A stretch of DNA of 64,000 bases from Betaproteobacteria bacterium (GTDB taxonomy: Bacteria; Pseudomonadota; Gammaproteobacteria; Burkholderiales; Burkholderiaceae_F). Made by a program: the position numbers and the translations under genes. The first letter of the stretch is position 1, and each line of letters opens with the position of its first letter. Below the pieces are notes generated by a model, which saw nothing but the letters and a program-made list of their open reading frames with translations, was not told the origin of the DNA and made no database searches. Of the stretch, positions 8,740 through 17,361 are shown piece by piece. Where the stretch lies: the NCBI GenBank assembly GCA_016861185.1, contig BOKW01000009.1, forward strand, positions 62,001 through 126,000. The letters run 5' to 3'.

Positions 8740-9410
8740 AAGCAACGAGACTGCGATGCCTGTTTGCTGGATCGGTGGCTGCCGCACTCCTCGCGGCGGG
8801 ACCCGCTGCCGCACAGAGCATTCCCGGTTATCCGGAGCACGTCACGGAATATGACCCGCGCGAAGTCGTGATGCTGCCCGAGTACTGCAAGTACACGCAG
8901 CTCTTTCGCGATCGCGTACCGGGCGGCAACAACCGCGAGATGATCCAGCGCTGGCACGCGACAATGGGTGAAGTCTTCATCCACATGCACCACTACTGCT
9001 GGGGCCTGATGCATCTGCATCGGGCGAAGGTGCTGGCGCGCGACGCGCAGGCGCGCGGCTTCAACTACGACAGCGCGGTGCGCGAGTTCGACTACATCAT
9101 GGAGCGCACGCCGCGAGACTTTCCGCTGCTTCCGGAAATGCTGACGAAGAAGGGCGAGGCCTTGCTCGGACGCGGCAAGGCGGCGCTGGCGCTGGCCGAA
9201 TTCGAGCGCGCGATCGAACTGAAACCTGATTACTGGCCCCCCTACGCACACATCAGCGACCACTACCGCAGCAGCGGGGACGCGCCCAAGGCGCGCCAGA
9301 TTCTCGAGACCGGGCTGGCGCGATCGCCCGGGGCGAAGGGGCTACAGCGCCGGCTGCAGGAACTGCGCAACGAGTCGGCAAAGGGTGGCCACAGGCGCCA
9401 GCCGCAGTAG
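8736..9410 (+). CDS. secreted TPR-like protein of the XrtA accessory operon
   Basis: The 224-residue protein has a signal peptide (LRCLFAGSVAAALLAAG, cleavage after AAAQ near residue 27). A conserved-looking domain follows with two Cys-containing segments (LPEYCKYTQLF and HMHHYCWGLMHLHRA) and a His-rich stretch, then about two tetratricopeptide repeats (residues 105-195, with ALLGRGKAALALAEFERAIELKP as the clearest). It is expected in the periplasm as an adaptor. The ATG overlaps the preceding stop as ATGA. The His/Cys cluster near residue 75-85 might bind metal; I do not recognise a named family. Confidence 0.7.
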   Translation: MKATRLRCLFAGSVAAALLAAGPAAAQSIPGYPEHVTEYDPREVVMLPEYCKYTQLFRDRVPGGNNREMIQRWHATMGEVFIHMHHYCWGLMHLHRAKVLARDAQARGFNYDSAVREFDYIMERTPRDFPLLPEMLTKKGEALLGRGKAALALAEFERAIELKPDYWPPYAHISDHYRSSGDAPKARQILETGLARSPGAKGLQRRLQELRNESAKGGHRRQPQ

Positions 9411-9471
9411 CGGCGCAGATGGCCGTCTTTCCCTCCACACGGCCCGCCGCCGGGCAACGGACGACATCTGC

Positions 9472-11286
9472 ATGAGCGGAATCCTCGGCTTTTTCTCCCC
9501 TCGCCCCGAGCACGACGCAACGGCGGTCCTGCGCCGCATGCTGGCGACGGGCGACGAACTTGCGAGCAATGTGGCTACAGCGCACGGCGGCACCGGCGTC
9601 GCCGCCCGCGGGACCGCTCGCCTGGTCGCGCACGGAGAACTCCACGTCGCACTGACCGGCCATCCGCGCGTGCGCCTGCCACAAGGCTGGAGCTCGGATC
9701 CACTGGCGGTCGCCGCAGCGATCAGCGCGCGCGGGACGGATGCGCTTGCTGCGATGGGCGGCGATTTTTCGCTGGTCGCCTGGGACCGGGCCAGGCGGCG
9801 TGGCCTGCTGGCGGTCGATCGCATCGGCGTTCGCCAGCTCGTGTACGCACGCGCGGGCGAAGCGATCGCCTTCGCTTCGACGCTCGACGCGTTGATCCGG
9901 CACCCGGACGTGAGCCGCGAGTTGTCGCCGCAGGCGCTGTTCGATTACGTGTACTTTCACGTCTGCCCGGGCCCACGGACGATCTACCGCGACGCGCATC
10001 AGCTTCCGCCGGCGCACTACGTAGAGTTCGGGCCGGGGATACACCCCGAGCCGCGCCCGTACTGGTCGATGCGCTTCATGGAGGATCCGAACCCGGACTT
10101 CAACGCGCTGAAGGCGCGTTTCGTATCGCTTTTGCAGGACGCCGTCGCGACGGCCGCAACCGGCGCGCGCAGCGGCGCGTTTCTGTCCGGTGGCACAGAC
10201 AGTTCGACGGTCAGCGGCATGCTGGGTCGCGTTAACGGCACGCGCCCGCCGACGTTCTCGATCGGGTTCGACGCCGCCGGCTATGACGAGATGGGCTACG
10301 CGCGCATCGCAGCCAGGCACTTCGACTGCGATCACCACGAGTACTACGTCACGCCCGCGGACGTGGTCGCCGCGGCACCGCGGATCGCGTCGTACTACGA
10401 CCAGCCGTTCGGCAACGCCTCCGCGATCCCCGCCTACTACTGCGCTCGGCTCGCGCGCGAGCACGGCATACAGCGCCTGCTCGCAGGCGACGGCGGCGAC
10501 GAGTTGTTCGGCGGCAATGAACGCTACGCCAAGCAACATCTGCTCGGGCTCTACCACCGTCTTCCGCGCGGCGTGCGCGTGTCGCTGATCGAGCCGCTGG
10601 CGCTGGCGACGCCGCTGTTCAAGGGGCTGCCAGGACTCAAGAAGGTGCATAGTTACGTACGGCAGGCCAGTACGCCGATGCCGGCTCGGTACGCCTCACA
10701 CAACCTGCTGTCCCACCTGCAGCCCGAGAACGTTCTGACGCGGGAGTTTCTCGCAGAGGTCGATCCGCACCATCCACAAGGGCTGTTGGCCGATGCGCAC
10801 GCGCCCTACGCCAGATCGAGCCTGATCAATCAGATGCTCGGCATCGACCTGCGCTTCACGTTGGCCGATAGCGATCTGCCGAAGGTGACGCGCATGTGCG
10901 AGCTGGCTGAGATGGACGTCGCGTTCCCGTTGCTCGACGAGGGCATCGTCGAGTTCTCGGCGACGTTGCCGGCCGAGATGAAGCTGCGAGGCACGACGTT
11001 GCGCTGGTTCTTCAAGGAGGCGCTGCGCGACTTCCTGCCGCCCGAGGTGATCGCCAAGGAGAAGCACGGTTTCGGGCTTCCGGTCGGCGCTTGGCTCACT
11101 GCGCACCGCCCGCTTCTCGATCTCGCCGACGAGGCGATCTCTGCACTACGGCCGCATGGCATCGTGCGGCCACAGTTTGTCGACGAGTTGCGCCAGCGTA
11201 TGCTGCCCGCACACCCCGCATACTATGGAACGATGATGTGGGTGCTGATGATGCTCGGCTTGTGGCTCGACGCGAAGCGCGTCTAG
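9472..11286 (+). CDS. asparagine-synthetase-like amidotransferase with Ser2 replacing Cys2
   Basis: A 604-residue protein with the two-domain layout of AsnB-type enzymes. The C-terminal synthetase domain is intact: SGGTDSS (239-245) is the ATP PP-loop and GDGGDELFGG follows about 100 residues later. The N-terminal glutaminase domain looks inactive. It starts MSGI rather than MCGI, so the N-terminal nucleophile is Ser, and the usual HRGPD and NGEIYN motifs are absent. It probably uses free ammonia or another amine, or makes a different amide or adenylate. It ends the plus-strand XrtA accessory arm. It differs from the two MCGI enzymes at 19961 and 23132. Confidence 0.82.
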   Translation: MSGILGFFSPRPEHDATAVLRRMLATGDELASNVATAHGGTGVAARGTARLVAHGELHVALTGHPRVRLPQGWSSDPLAVAAAISARGTDALAAMGGDFSLVAWDRARRRGLLAVDRIGVRQLVYARAGEAIAFASTLDALIRHPDVSRELSPQALFDYVYFHVCPGPRTIYRDAHQLPPAHYVEFGPGIHPEPRPYWSMRFMEDPNPDFNALKARFVSLLQDAVATAATGARSGAFLSGGTDSSTVSGMLGRVNGTRPPTFSIGFDAAGYDEMGYARIAARHFDCDHHEYYVTPADVVAAAPRIASYYDQPFGNASAIPAYYCARLAREHGIQRLLAGDGGDELFGGNERYAKQHLLGLYHRLPRGVRVSLIEPLALATPLFKGLPGLKKVHSYVRQASTPMPARYASHNLLSHLQPENVLTREFLAEVDPHHPQGLLADAHAPYARSSLINQMLGIDLRFTLADSDLPKVTRMCELAEMDVAFPLLDEGIVEFSATLPAEMKLRGTTLRWFFKEALRDFLPPEVIAKEKHGFGLPVGAWLTAHRPLLDLADEAISALRPHGIVRPQFVDELRQRMLPAHPAYYGTMMWVLMMLGLWLDAKRV

Positions 11287-11387
11287 CGCGCCGCGCTTTC
11301 GGTAGCCCGCCCGGCCGACTTGCCCGCGCCCGCAGCATGTGAAAGAGTCGAGGGCACTCACGCACCAGGGCGGCGATCGCAGGCGTA

Positions 11388-12503
11388 ATGATCCAATCGA
11401 AACTCACGCGGCTGTTCGTCGCAGCAATGAGCATCACACTTGCCGCGTGCGGAGGCGGCAACGAAACCGCGGCCGCACCGCCGACACCCGCGCCCACGCC
11501 GGCACCGACCCCGCCTTCCGCACCACCCAATCCGGCCCCATCTCCGCCACCGAGCAGCGCGAGTTTCGAGGCCCGCTGCCAGGCACCCGGTGTCGTCCGG
11601 TGCATCGGCTTCGATTCGACGGCGGATTTCAATACCGGCAGCGGCGGCACGAACGGCGCATGGGGCTACGACTTCGGCATCCTCGCGCCCTACGGAACAT
11701 CCGACTACTCGCGCGCCACGCGCGACACGTCGGTCATGGCCTCGGGGGCCAGCTCGCTGCGGTTCACGATCCCGCCGAGCTCGGGCGCCGACAGCTCGGG
11801 CATGTTCTTCGCCAACTTTTCGCGCGACCTGTCGGTACAGTTTGGCGCGAACTCGCAGTTCTATGTTCAGTGGCGCCAGCGCTTCAGCCCCGAGTTCCTC
11901 GCGAATCGATACGCTGGCGGCGGCGGTTGGAAGCAGATCATCATCGGCACCGGCGATCAGCCGGGCAAGACGTTCGGGTCGTGCGAAGCGACCGAAGTCG
12001 TGCTCACGAACACGTACTACCGCGGCTTTCCGGTCATGTACCACTCTTGCACCGGATCGGCGTCGCACGGTGCCTACGATCCGTTCGAAGAACCGTATCA
12101 GGCATACGACTTCAAACTGCAGAACGCACGCCCGGCGCCGTACTGCCTGTACTTGCAGAAGGACGGCAACCGCTACTTCCCTCCGGACGGCAACTGCTTC
12201 GGCTACTTCGCCAACGAGTGGATGACGTTCCAGGTGCGGATCAAGACGGGTCCGCGCGTCGGCGACGAATATGTCAACAGCTACGTGACGCTGTGGATGG
12301 CACGCGAAGGACGTGCTTCGGAACCGGTGATCCAATGGGGCCCATACAACCTCAGCGCCGGTCCGGCGGCGGAGAACCAGCGTTACGGCAAAGTCTGGTT
12401 GACTCCGTACAACACCGGCAGGTCGGCGTCTCAGTCGTATCCGACCGCTTACACTTGGTACGACGAGCTGATCATTTCGCGCAACCCGATCGCCGATCCC
12501 TGA
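11388..12503 (+). CDS. lipoprotein with Pro-rich linker and jelly-roll-like domain
   Basis: The 371-residue protein has lipobox LAAC (Cys21), a Pro/Ala/Thr linker from about 28 to 57, then a roughly 310-residue domain. The domain begins CIGFDSTADF and contains FYVQWRQRFSPEFL, GGGGWKQIIIG, TYYRGFPVMYHSC and a C-terminal YTWYDELIIS, a pattern seen in secreted concanavalin-like or polysaccharide-lyase-like jelly rolls. Six or so cysteines could form disulfides. It is predicted on the outer membrane and may bind or cut a polysaccharide, which would suit the locus, but catalytic residues were not identified. AGG lies five bases before the ATG. The gene converges with the deacetylase 18 nt away. 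Confidence 0.65.
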   Translation: MIQSKLTRLFVAAMSITLAACGGGNETAAAPPTPAPTPAPTPPSAPPNPAPSPPPSSASFEARCQAPGVVRCIGFDSTADFNTGSGGTNGAWGYDFGILAPYGTSDYSRATRDTSVMASGASSLRFTIPPSSGADSSGMFFANFSRDLSVQFGANSQFYVQWRQRFSPEFLANRYAGGGGWKQIIIGTGDQPGKTFGSCEATEVVLTNTYYRGFPVMYHSCTGSASHGAYDPFEEPYQAYDFKLQNARPAPYCLYLQKDGNRYFPPDGNCFGYFANEWMTFQVRIKTGPRVGDEYVNSYVTLWMAREGRASEPVIQWGPYNLSAGPAAENQRYGKVWLTPYNTGRSASQSYPTAYTWYDELIISRNPIADP

Positions 12504-12521
12504 GCTCGCGCGCGCGGCGCT

Positions 12522-13481
12522 TCACGCGGTCGCGTAGCGAACGCGGCTCAGATTCTGCGCCATGCGAAAACCGAAGCGCAGCCGCGACCGATCCCACGGC
12601 GTGAAGCGGGGCAGTTGGAATGGGTCGGATTGCCGTCCCGCAACTCCCCATGCGGTCGAAACCGCCGCCGCGAATCCGCATTCGCGCGCCAAACGCACGT
12701 GTTCGGCCGTGTAATCACGTCCGGGAACGCCGTTCGGATATGCAAACAGCGCCACGCGCCGGCCGACGATCGCCTCGAGATCCGACTTGCCGCCCGCGAT
12801 TTCCGCGAGCGCTTCGTCCGCCGGCAGCCGCGCCAGGATCGGGTGCGTCACCGTATGGCCGCCGATGTCGAAGCCGGCGGCGGCCAGGTGCGCGACCTGC
12901 TCGGGATCCATCATCAAGCGCGGCGCGGGCGGCGCGCCGCACAGCTCCTCGATACGCTCGACCGCCGCGCGCCGTTGCGCGGGCGGCGCGTGCTTGATGG
13001 CGGTCAGCACGCGATCGATCGCGGCCCGCCGCAGCGCCGTCGTGCCAAGCGTCACGGTGCCGATGCCGAAATCGCTTAGGTCGAGCTCTACGGCCCGGCA
13101 GTGTCGTATCGCCTCGATGACGCGATCGTTCCACATGTTGGTGCCGCCGAGAAAACCGGTCGCGACGAAGAAGGTCGCCGGCAGTCCGAACCGCTGCAAG
13201 ATCGGCGCCGCGATCTGCTCGTTGTCTGCGTAGCCGTCGTCGAACGTGATCGCCAGCGCCCGCGCGGGCAGAGCGCCGCGTTGCAGCCGTGCGACCGCCT
13301 CGGCGAGCGGAATCACGTTGAACCAGTCCCGCACCCAGCGCATGCACGCTTCGAACGCGGCCGCGTCCGGGACGTCGTCCAGCAGCGGGTCGCGCTCGGC
13401 CAGCACCCGGTGAAAGATGAGGATCGACAGTCGGGCGCGCGGCCCCGCGGGCGCCATCCATCCGAGCACCGCGTGCAGCAC
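12522..13481 (-). CDS. polysaccharide deacetylase (NodB fold)
   Basis: A 319-residue carbohydrate esterase 4 type deacetylase. ITFDDGYADN carries the catalytic Asp pair, IGGHTVTH supplies the zinc-binding His-x3-His, and FAYPNG the later conserved strand. It should remove N-acetyl groups from exopolysaccharide or its precursor. The start was set at GTG 13481, four bases after the O-antigen-ligase-like stop, because an earlier start would run through that gene; GGAG and GAGG lie just upstream. An ATG 14 codons later is a possible alternative. It is the last gene of the long XrtA operon. Confidence 0.85.
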   Translation of the reverse strand: MLHAVLGWMAPAGPRARLSILIFHRVLAERDPLLDDVPDAAAFEACMRWVRDWFNVIPLAEAVARLQRGALPARALAITFDDGYADNEQIAAPILQRFGLPATFFVATGFLGGTNMWNDRVIEAIRHCRAVELDLSDFGIGTVTLGTTALRRAAIDRVLTAIKHAPPAQRRAAVERIEELCGAPPAPRLMMDPEQVAHLAAAGFDIGGHTVTHPILARLPADEALAEIAGGKSDLEAIVGRRVALFAYPNGVPGRDYTAEHVRLARECGFAAAVSTAWGVAGRQSDPFQLPRFTPWDRSRLRFGFRMAQNLSRVRYATA

Positions 13482-13485
13482 TGCC

Positions 13486-14868
13486 TCAGCGCTCCGATGC
13501 GGCGCGCCTGGCGATCGCGTGCCCGCCGCGCGTCGCCGCGGCGGGTCCGGCCGGCACGGCGGACGCCACCGCAGGGACAACGGCCCCGCGCGCCAGCAAC
13601 CGGTGCGCCGCCAACAGCGCGAGCATCCAGATCTGCACCTCGGCCATCAGGTAGTCGGTGAAGACACCGGCGATGAGAACGACCGCAAGCGCCGCCGCCG
13701 GTGCTCCGCCATAGGCGGTTTCCCGCGGCCATCCGGCGCGCACGGCGCGCCGCAGTCGCAGGACGGCCAGCACGCCCCAGCCGACGAGCGAGAGGTAGAT
13801 GACGGCGCCCGGAATCCCCTGCTCGACGAGGGCGGTCAGGAACGTGTTGTGCGAGGCGCGCGCCGCGGCCGATTCGTCCTCACCGGGCCGGTGAGTCAAC
13901 CACTTCGCATCGAGAAAACGCGGACTCAGCACTGCCGTACCCTTGTGGCCGCTGCCGAACGGATACTCAACGAACATCCGCAACTGCGCCGCCTTCAGTT
14001 CCCACCGCGACTGAGCGCTGGCGTCGATCTCCTCGGTGCGTTCGACGGCGTCGGTGATCGAAAGCATCCGGTCGATGAAACGCTGATCCATCAGCGAAAC
14101 GGTCCCGATCGTGCCCGCAATCGCGAACGCCCAGAAGAGCGAGCGATACTTCGGCGGCTTGACAAGGAACAGCACGAGTGCGCCCGCGAGAACGCCGAGA
14201 AACGCGCCGCGGCTGGCGGCGAGCACGATGCCGTTTACGATCATCGGCGCCGCCACGATGCAGAAGATCTGCCGCCAACCGCGCTCGACCAGCACGAGAA
14301 TGCCCGCGGCGACGGCGCCCGTGCCCAGAAACATGCCGAGCGAGTTCGCGTCGTCGATGCCCGGTCCTCCCACGCCGTTCAACCGCCCGCCGACGAAGTT
14401 GTCCGCCATCAGCGCAAGGATGCCGAGATACATGCAGCCTGCCACGTGGACCAGCAGGATGTCGCGCAGCCGTGCAGGCGTCTCGGCAAGGCGATAGATC
14501 AGGTAGAACGCGACCAGGTACTTCGTGAACTGCACCGCAGCCTCGCGATGCGTCTCGGCGTCGAGCGCCCACAGCGACTGGACCCAGAACCAGGCGACGA
14601 AGACGATCAGCAGCGCACCCGGTACCGACGCATACCACGCGGCCCGCCCTTGATGCAGCCGGCTGCGGTGGATGAAGATGGCCAGCAGCGTCACGCCCGC
14701 CGAAAGAAACGCCCACCGCAGGTCCGGCAGGTTCTGCGCCCACCAGCGCGACGGCGGATGGATGTAGAACGTCGCCATGTAGGCGTACAAGCCGAAGATC
14801 GGATGGCGGAACAACGCCAGTCCGAGCAGCGCAAAGAATCCGGCGAGAAACGCGAGCGCGGTCAACAT
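13486..14868 (-). CDS. putative O-glycosylation ligase, exosortase A system-associated
   Basis: A 460-residue polytopic membrane protein of the Wzy/WaaL-like class, matching the XrtA-associated ligase family (TIGR03097). About ten hydrophobic segments are visible, with a large periplasmic loop holding YPFGSGHKGTAVLSPRF and the ASHNTFLTALVEQGIPG motif near residue 340, typical of O-antigen ligases and polymerases. It would join or polymerise lipid-linked glycan in the periplasm. The C-terminal 30 residues are Ala/Pro-rich and probably cytoplasmic. Confidence 0.87.
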   Translation of the reverse strand: MLTALAFLAGFFALLGLALFRHPIFGLYAYMATFYIHPPSRWWAQNLPDLRWAFLSAGVTLLAIFIHRSRLHQGRAAWYASVPGALLIVFVAWFWVQSLWALDAETHREAAVQFTKYLVAFYLIYRLAETPARLRDILLVHVAGCMYLGILALMADNFVGGRLNGVGGPGIDDANSLGMFLGTGAVAAGILVLVERGWRQIFCIVAAPMIVNGIVLAASRGAFLGVLAGALVLFLVKPPKYRSLFWAFAIAGTIGTVSLMDQRFIDRMLSITDAVERTEEIDASAQSRWELKAAQLRMFVEYPFGSGHKGTAVLSPRFLDAKWLTHRPGEDESAAARASHNTFLTALVEQGIPGAVIYLSLVGWGVLAVLRLRRAVRAGWPRETAYGGAPAAALAVVLIAGVFTDYLMAEVQIWMLALLAAHRLLARGAVVPAVASAVPAGPAAATRGGHAIARRAASER

Positions 14869-14896
14869 CGTCGACGATCGATTCTAGGCGCTCGCC

Positions 14897-16258
14897 TCAC
14901 TGCGGGACCGGAGCGACACGGCTGGCGACGTAGCGATATTTGCCCGACTGCTCGGCCGGAATCTCGCTCACGGCCTCGACGTCGACGCTCACACCGGCGC
15001 CCAGCCGCTCGCACAGGCCCGCACGGATCCGCTCCGCCGTATCCGAGGTGTAGCCGTGTCCGGGCACCAGCAGCACGCGCGTGCGATCCAGGCTTTCCTG
15101 CACGATCTTGAAGCGCTCGATACCCGGCAGGTCGCGCACGACGTAAATGAGCGCCAGACCGTGCATGACGGTGCCGTCGGCAGCGACGACGAAGTCGGTA
15201 CTGCGCCCCTGCACCTCGGCCAGCAGCGGCAGCCCACGCCCGCACGCGCATGCGGCGCCGCTCAGGACGCCGATGTCGCCGGTGCGGTAGCGCAGGAACG
15301 GAAAGTCCGCAGTGGCCAGGTGCGTCACCACGATCTCGCCCGCGCTTCCCGGAGGAACGACGGCGCCGTTCGCATCGACGATCTCGACCAGGATGTCCTC
15401 CGCACTGATGTGCAAGCCGCCCGCGGGGCATTCGTGGGCGATGAAACCGGCGTCGCGCCCGCCGTAGCCGTTGGCCACGCGACAGCCGAAGACGCGCTCG
15501 ATCGCCGCGCGCTGATGGTCGTACAGCCGCTCCGAAGTGACGAACGCGACGCGGATGCCGAGGCCGTCGAGCCGCTCGCCGCGCTTTTCCGCGTGGGCGG
15601 CGATCAAGGACAGCGACGAGGGATAGCCGAACAGCATCGCCGGGCGCACGGTGCGGATGCGCTCGACGAAGCGGTCGAGGTTCGCCTGCGACATCTCGAA
15701 CGCCGGCAGCAGCTCGGAACGGAACAGCCGGTCGCGCAGACCGCGCAGCCGATCCTGCGTGCCGAGTTCGACCGGCGAGCCCCACACGACCAGCTCGCGG
15801 TCGCCGATGTCGACACCCCACCAGCGCGTGGCGCGCCACTTGGCGGCGACGTCGTGCGCGATGCGGTCCTTGCCCATGAAAAAGATCAACGGCTCGCCGC
15901 TGGAACCGCCCGTGTTGTAGCGTTTCAGCGGACCCGCCCCTTCGGCTCTCAGCTTCTCGGTGTTCGCGCGAATGGCCGCCTTGGTCAGAAACGGAAAGCG
16001 CGCCAGGTCAGCGAGCGTCAGAACGTCCTGCGCGCGCAAGCCGCGCTGCATGAACGTCTCGCGGTAATACGGCACGCGCTGCGCCAGGTGCTCGATGAAG
16101 GCCCGCAGTCGCTCGAGCTGGTACGACTGCAGCCGCTCGCGCGGCCACCATTGGCTCGCCTCGAGCGCGCGCCGGCGCGCCACGCTGGCGTGTCCTTTCA
16201 GCCGCTCGTGCAGCGGAAAGAGCGCACGCGCGACCAGCTGCGTCCACGCATCGCTCAC
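14897..16258 (-). CDS. CapK/PaaK-like adenylate-forming protein
   Basis: The 453-residue protein belongs to the phenylacetate-CoA-ligase-like branch often called CapK in capsule loci. Motifs include KRYNTGGSSGEPL near 130, NGYGGRDAGFIAHECP, and a late FPFLRYRTGDIG with CACGRGLPLL carrying paired Cys. It should adenylate a carboxylate used to modify the glycan. The GTG start at 16258 overlaps the stop of the glycosyltransferase as GTGA, which fixes it against a longer frame inside that gene. Confidence 0.84.
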   Translation of the reverse strand: MSDAWTQLVARALFPLHERLKGHASVARRRALEASQWWPRERLQSYQLERLRAFIEHLAQRVPYYRETFMQRGLRAQDVLTLADLARFPFLTKAAIRANTEKLRAEGAGPLKRYNTGGSSGEPLIFFMGKDRIAHDVAAKWRATRWWGVDIGDRELVVWGSPVELGTQDRLRGLRDRLFRSELLPAFEMSQANLDRFVERIRTVRPAMLFGYPSSLSLIAAHAEKRGERLDGLGIRVAFVTSERLYDHQRAAIERVFGCRVANGYGGRDAGFIAHECPAGGLHISAEDILVEIVDANGAVVPPGSAGEIVVTHLATADFPFLRYRTGDIGVLSGAACACGRGLPLLAEVQGRSTDFVVAADGTVMHGLALIYVVRDLPGIERFKIVQESLDRTRVLLVPGHGYTSDTAERIRAGLCERLGAGVSVDVEAVSEIPAEQSGKYRYVASRVAPVPQ

Positions 16259-17346
16259 GGTGCGGACTCCTGCAACAAGGCGCGCCCGGCGCAGCGCGCG
16301 TACGCGGCGAACAAGACCGGGCGCACGCGCTCCCATGCATACGCGCGGCAGGCCTGCGAGCCGGCGGCCACCAGCGCATCGCGCAACGCCGAGTCTTCGA
16401 AGATGCGAACGGCCGCCGCCGCCATGGCGTCGGGGTCGCGCGCGGGCACCAGCAGCGCAGTGCGCTCGTCCTCGACCACAAAAGGCACGCCGCCGACGCT
16501 CGTCGAGACGATCGGTACGCCGCTCGCCATCGCCTCCAGCAGCGAGATCGGCATGTTGTCGACCGTCGACGGATTGATCACCAAATCGGCCTCGCGATAA
16601 AGCTCGGCGATGCGATCGTTGTCGAGCCGCCCGGTGAAGCGCACCGCCTCCGACACGCCAAGCTCCTGCGCCAGGCGTCGCAGCGAGTCCAGCGCCGGCC
16701 CGCTGCCGGCGACCGTCAGGCGCGCCGCGGGGAAGCGGTTGCGGATCTTCGCGAACGCGCGCAAAGCGGTGGGGATGTCGTAGATCTGCTCCAGGTTGCG
16801 GGTGACGACGATGTGCTGGGCGGGCGTTCGCCGCGCGGCGGGCGCAAAGCGCGCCAGATCGACGACGTTCGGAACGACTTCGGCGGCGACGCCGTGGCGA
16901 GCGAAGACCGACTGCAGAAACCCCGACGGCACGGCGAGCACGCGCGCCAGCCGCAGCGTCGGCCTCACCCAGCGCGCCTGCCGCTGCAAGAAGGACTCCG
17001 CTTCGCCGCCCCGATAGTTGACCAGCACCGGCACGCCGCGCAGTCGCGCCAGCCAGATCGCCGGCGCCGCGAACAGGTGCCATGCCCAGCCCGAGTTCGC
17101 CATCACGTGCGCGACATCCGCACCGCGCAGCGCCCGCCACAGGGCTACGACGTAAGGGACCAGGCGAAACGTGGCGCGCAACCCCCGCACGTTGCCGATC
17201 CATGCCGGCCGATACGGCGGGTTGTTCTGCACGAGCTGCACGCGCACGCCGCTATCCGCGAGCAGCCGCGCGAGCTGACGCGTCTGGTTGGCCATGCCGC
17301 CGGAAGGCGGCGGCAACGGCCCGACCAGCACGACACGCAGGTTCAT
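16255..17346 (-). CDS. glycosyltransferase family 4
   Basis: A 363-residue GT4 enzyme. The N-terminus LVGPLPPPSGGMANQTRQLA is the classic acceptor-domain opening; VVTRNLEQIYDIPTALRAF starts the donor domain; NPSTVDNMPISLLEAMASGVPIV holds the E-x7-E donor-binding motif. It is expected to add one sugar during repeat-unit synthesis at the cytoplasmic membrane face. It overlaps the following CapK-like gene by four bases and begins 15 nt after the GDP-mannose dehydrogenase stop. Confidence 0.88.
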   Translation of the reverse strand: MNLRVVLVGPLPPPSGGMANQTRQLARLLADSGVRVQLVQNNPPYRPAWIGNVRGLRATFRLVPYVVALWRALRGADVAHVMANSGWAWHLFAAPAIWLARLRGVPVLVNYRGGEAESFLQRQARWVRPTLRLARVLAVPSGFLQSVFARHGVAAEVVPNVVDLARFAPAARRTPAQHIVVTRNLEQIYDIPTALRAFAKIRNRFPAARLTVAGSGPALDSLRRLAQELGVSEAVRFTGRLDNDRIAELYREADLVINPSTVDNMPISLLEAMASGVPIVSTSVGGVPFVVEDERTALLVPARDPDAMAAAAVRIFEDSALRDALVAAGSQACRAYAWERVRPVLFAAYARCAGRALLQESAP

Positions 17347-17361
17347 CGACCTATCCCCTGG

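Noticed and set aside
12504-12521. Possible terminator between convergent genes
   Set aside because: Only 18 bases, GC-rich, and no stem with U-tract can be drawn.
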